DNA of 6,429 nt from Deltaproteobacteria bacterium (GTDB taxonomy: Bacteria > Desulfobacterota > Desulfobacteria > Desulfobacterales > JAFDCJ01). The notes under the pieces were generated by a model. It did not search any database. It had not been told where the DNA came from and was given only the letters and a program-made list of their open reading frames with translations. The DNA lies in NCBI GenBank assembly GCA_024277475.1, contig JAJRVC010000719.1, positions 1-6,429 of the forward strand, written 5' to 3'. The translations under genes and the position numbers were made by a program. The stretch's first letter is position 1, and each line of letters starts with the position of its first letter. Of the stretch, positions 5,091 to 6,429 are shown piece after piece.

Positions 5091-6347
5091 TCAGTTCTTC
5101 ACTCTCATGCCCTCCCGGTACACCTCCGCAAGATCCTGTATCAGCTGCTGGTTGTCAAATTTCCGCTCCACCCGCTGTTTGCCCGCCGCAATGATCCGGT
5201 TCCTTAAATTTATATCAGTCAGCAGACGCAGCATGGCCCCGGCCAGTTTATCCGGTTGACGCGGGGGGACCAAAAGACCGGTTTTACCGTCTTGCACCAG
5301 CTCGGGGATGGCCGAGATATCCGTTACCACCACCGGCACCCCCATGGCCATGCTTTCCAGTAAAACATTGGGGATGCCGTCCCGGTCTCCGTCGGAAGCT
5401 ACTTCACAGCCCAGAACAAATAGATCGGCCTTTCGATAATGCTCCAAGACTACATGATGCGGCTGGGTGCCGAGCCGGCGGGTGATCGATGACAGTCCCA
5501 GTTTTTTAATCAGCGCCAGAATTTTTTCACGATCATCTCCGTCGCCGATCAGGGTGTGATTTAATAAAACTCCCTGATCGCATAACAGCTTGAGCGCCCT
5601 TAAAACGGTGGGCAGGCCTTTTTTTGCGGTGAACCGGGCAATGGTAAGAATTCGATAAGGTGAAGCGGGTTTTCCGGGCATTTTGCGATTGTCGGAAAAC
5701 AGTCTGGTATCAATTCCATGGTAGATGCGGTGGATCGGTGCGGCATTCCCATTGCAAAGCTCGAGAAGATGTCTGCGGTTATATTCGGTACAGGTAACCA
5801 CAAACCGGGCCAGTTTGATTTTTTCGCGAAGTTGTCCTGGATTCGACGTATAGATATCTTTGGCATGGGCGGTGAAACTAAAGGGCAAGCCCGTCAACCG
5901 GCTGGTGAACATGGCAACCGATGTGGGAGAATGGGCAAAATGGGCATGCAGGTGAGTGACGCCGCTTGCCGGTAAAAACCGGTGCGCCAGATACCCGGCC
6001 TGCAGCAGATGCTTGAGGGTGGCGGATTTGTGCGTTCTTAAAAATCTGCGATAGGCAGCTTTAAAAGCAGAAGCATAAACCGCAGGCCTTTTGGCAGCCA
6101 GAAAGAGATTGTGATACAGCAGGCACGGCAAAGGCTTTATCAAGGTTTCCGGCAGATAGTCCACCCTGGCCCGGATATTTTTTATGCTTTCGTGGCTGAA
6201 ATTTTCGCGCGGCCGGCGCATGGAAAACAGATGGATGGTAAAGCCGAGTTTTTCAAGTAAAAGTATTTCATTGGAAATAAAGGTTTCGGAAATGCGGGGG
6301 TAGCCTTTCAGGATCATTCCCAGAACAGGACCACCGGATATGCTCAT
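5091..6347 (-). CDS. WcaL-like GT4 glycosyltransferase
   Basis: This 418-residue protein is a GT-B-fold, retaining glycosyltransferase resembling the colanic-acid WcaL / amylovoran AmsL group, expected at the cytoplasmic face of the membrane in polysaccharide assembly. Visible features in order are LKGYPRISETFISNE (13-27), typical of that group; HLHAHFAHSP (132-141); HAKDI (161-165); HGID (210-213); the donor-domain GDGDDREK (268-275); and DGIPNVLLESMAMG (323-336). The last corresponds to the EX7E motif with the first glutamate replaced by D323 and the second kept as E331. Length is normal and no membrane segment is obvious. The ATG at 6347 overlaps the preceding gene's TGA as ATGA, which supports this start and translational coupling even though upstream ribosome-site sequence is weak. 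The exact sugar donor and acceptor cannot be told from the sequence. Confidence 0.92.
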   Translation of the reverse strand: MSISGGPVLGMILKGYPRISETFISNEILLLEKLGFTIHLFSMRRPRENFSHESIKNIRARVDYLPETLIKPLPCLLYHNLFLAAKRPAVYASAFKAAYRRFLRTHKSATLKHLLQAGYLAHRFLPASGVTHLHAHFAHSPTSVAMFTSRLTGLPFSFTAHAKDIYTSNPGQLREKIKLARFVVTCTEYNRRHLLELCNGNAAPIHRIYHGIDTRLFSDNRKMPGKPASPYRILTIARFTAKKGLPTVLRALKLLCDQGVLLNHTLIGDGDDREKILALIKKLGLSSITRRLGTQPHHVVLEHYRKADLFVLGCEVASDGDRDGIPNVLLESMAMGVPVVVTDISAIPELVQDGKTGLLVPPRQPDKLAGAMLRLLTDINLRNRIIAAGKQRVERKFDNQQLIQDLAEVYREGMRVKN

Positions 6348-6429
6348 GATTTTGTGGACCTGAATTCACCCAGGCGCTTTTGCATGGTTTCGATACCGGT
6401 CAACTTAAAGCGCGAGATGGCTTGGTGAT
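6344..6429 (-). CDS. C-terminal end of an unidentified upstream gene
   Basis: Only the final 27 codons lie inside the window (HQAISRFKLTG...FRSTKS, then TGA at 6346-6344). The stop overlaps the start of the WcaL-like gene by four bases (ATGA), the usual sign of an operon pair, and this is the main reason to believe the frame. The tail could be the C-terminal helix of another glycosyltransferase, but it is too short to identify. The gene is cut by the window edge, not visibly broken. Confidence 0.5.
   Translation of the reverse strand, partial: HQAISRFKLTGIETMQKRLGEFRSTKS

Noticed and set aside
4958..5259. Small plus-strand frames in the gap and over the end of the WcaL-like gene
   Set aside because: They mostly overlap the antisense of a well-supported glycosyltransferase, have no ribosome site and resemble no known protein.

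Overview
The window looks like part of a surface-glycan (capsule, O-antigen or exopolysaccharide) region. The host is probably a deltaproteobacterium of the Desulfobacterota, perhaps Desulfobacterales. That guess rests on the intergenic seven-base repeats of the GAACATC type, which I associate with those genomes, and on the style of the glycosyltransferases. It is an inference, not a sequence match.

Layout: positions 1-289 are non-coding, with a heptamer array (77-118) and a terminator-like hairpin (208-229). One plus-strand gene (290-1708) encodes a fused MaoC-type hotdog dehydratase and short-chain dehydrogenase/reductase. It converges on a minus-strand block. The convergence zone (1709-1945) holds a 115-bp inverted-repeat element ending near a nine-T run.

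The minus-strand block, in transcription order (high to low coordinates), is: the last 27 codons of an unidentified gene (6344-6429), a WcaL-like GT4 glycosyltransferase (5091-6347), a second GT4 glycosyltransferase (3596 to about 4762), a histidine phosphatase (2916-3542) and a NodB/CE4-type polysaccharide deacetylase (1946-2686). The first two genes overlap by ATGA. The next gap is about 330 bp, then 53 bp, then 229 bp. The two larger gaps carry heptamer arrays.

Together the genes suggest assembly of a sugar chain by two retaining glycosyltransferases and removal of an N-acetyl (or similar) group by the deacetylase. The phosphatase may act on a phosphorylated precursor. The MaoC-SDR fusion may make or reduce a hydroxyacyl substituent. 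Substrates cannot be read from the sequence.

The most unusual structure is non-coding. Four seven-base repeat families with different consensus sequences (GAACRTC, TTCAGGG-like, TTCGTNG-like, GGGCATR) occupy the gaps. One covers the translation start of a glycosyltransferase, and another begins 15 bases upstream of the deacetylase start. No tRNA, rRNA, CRISPR array, transposase or complete mobile element was seen.
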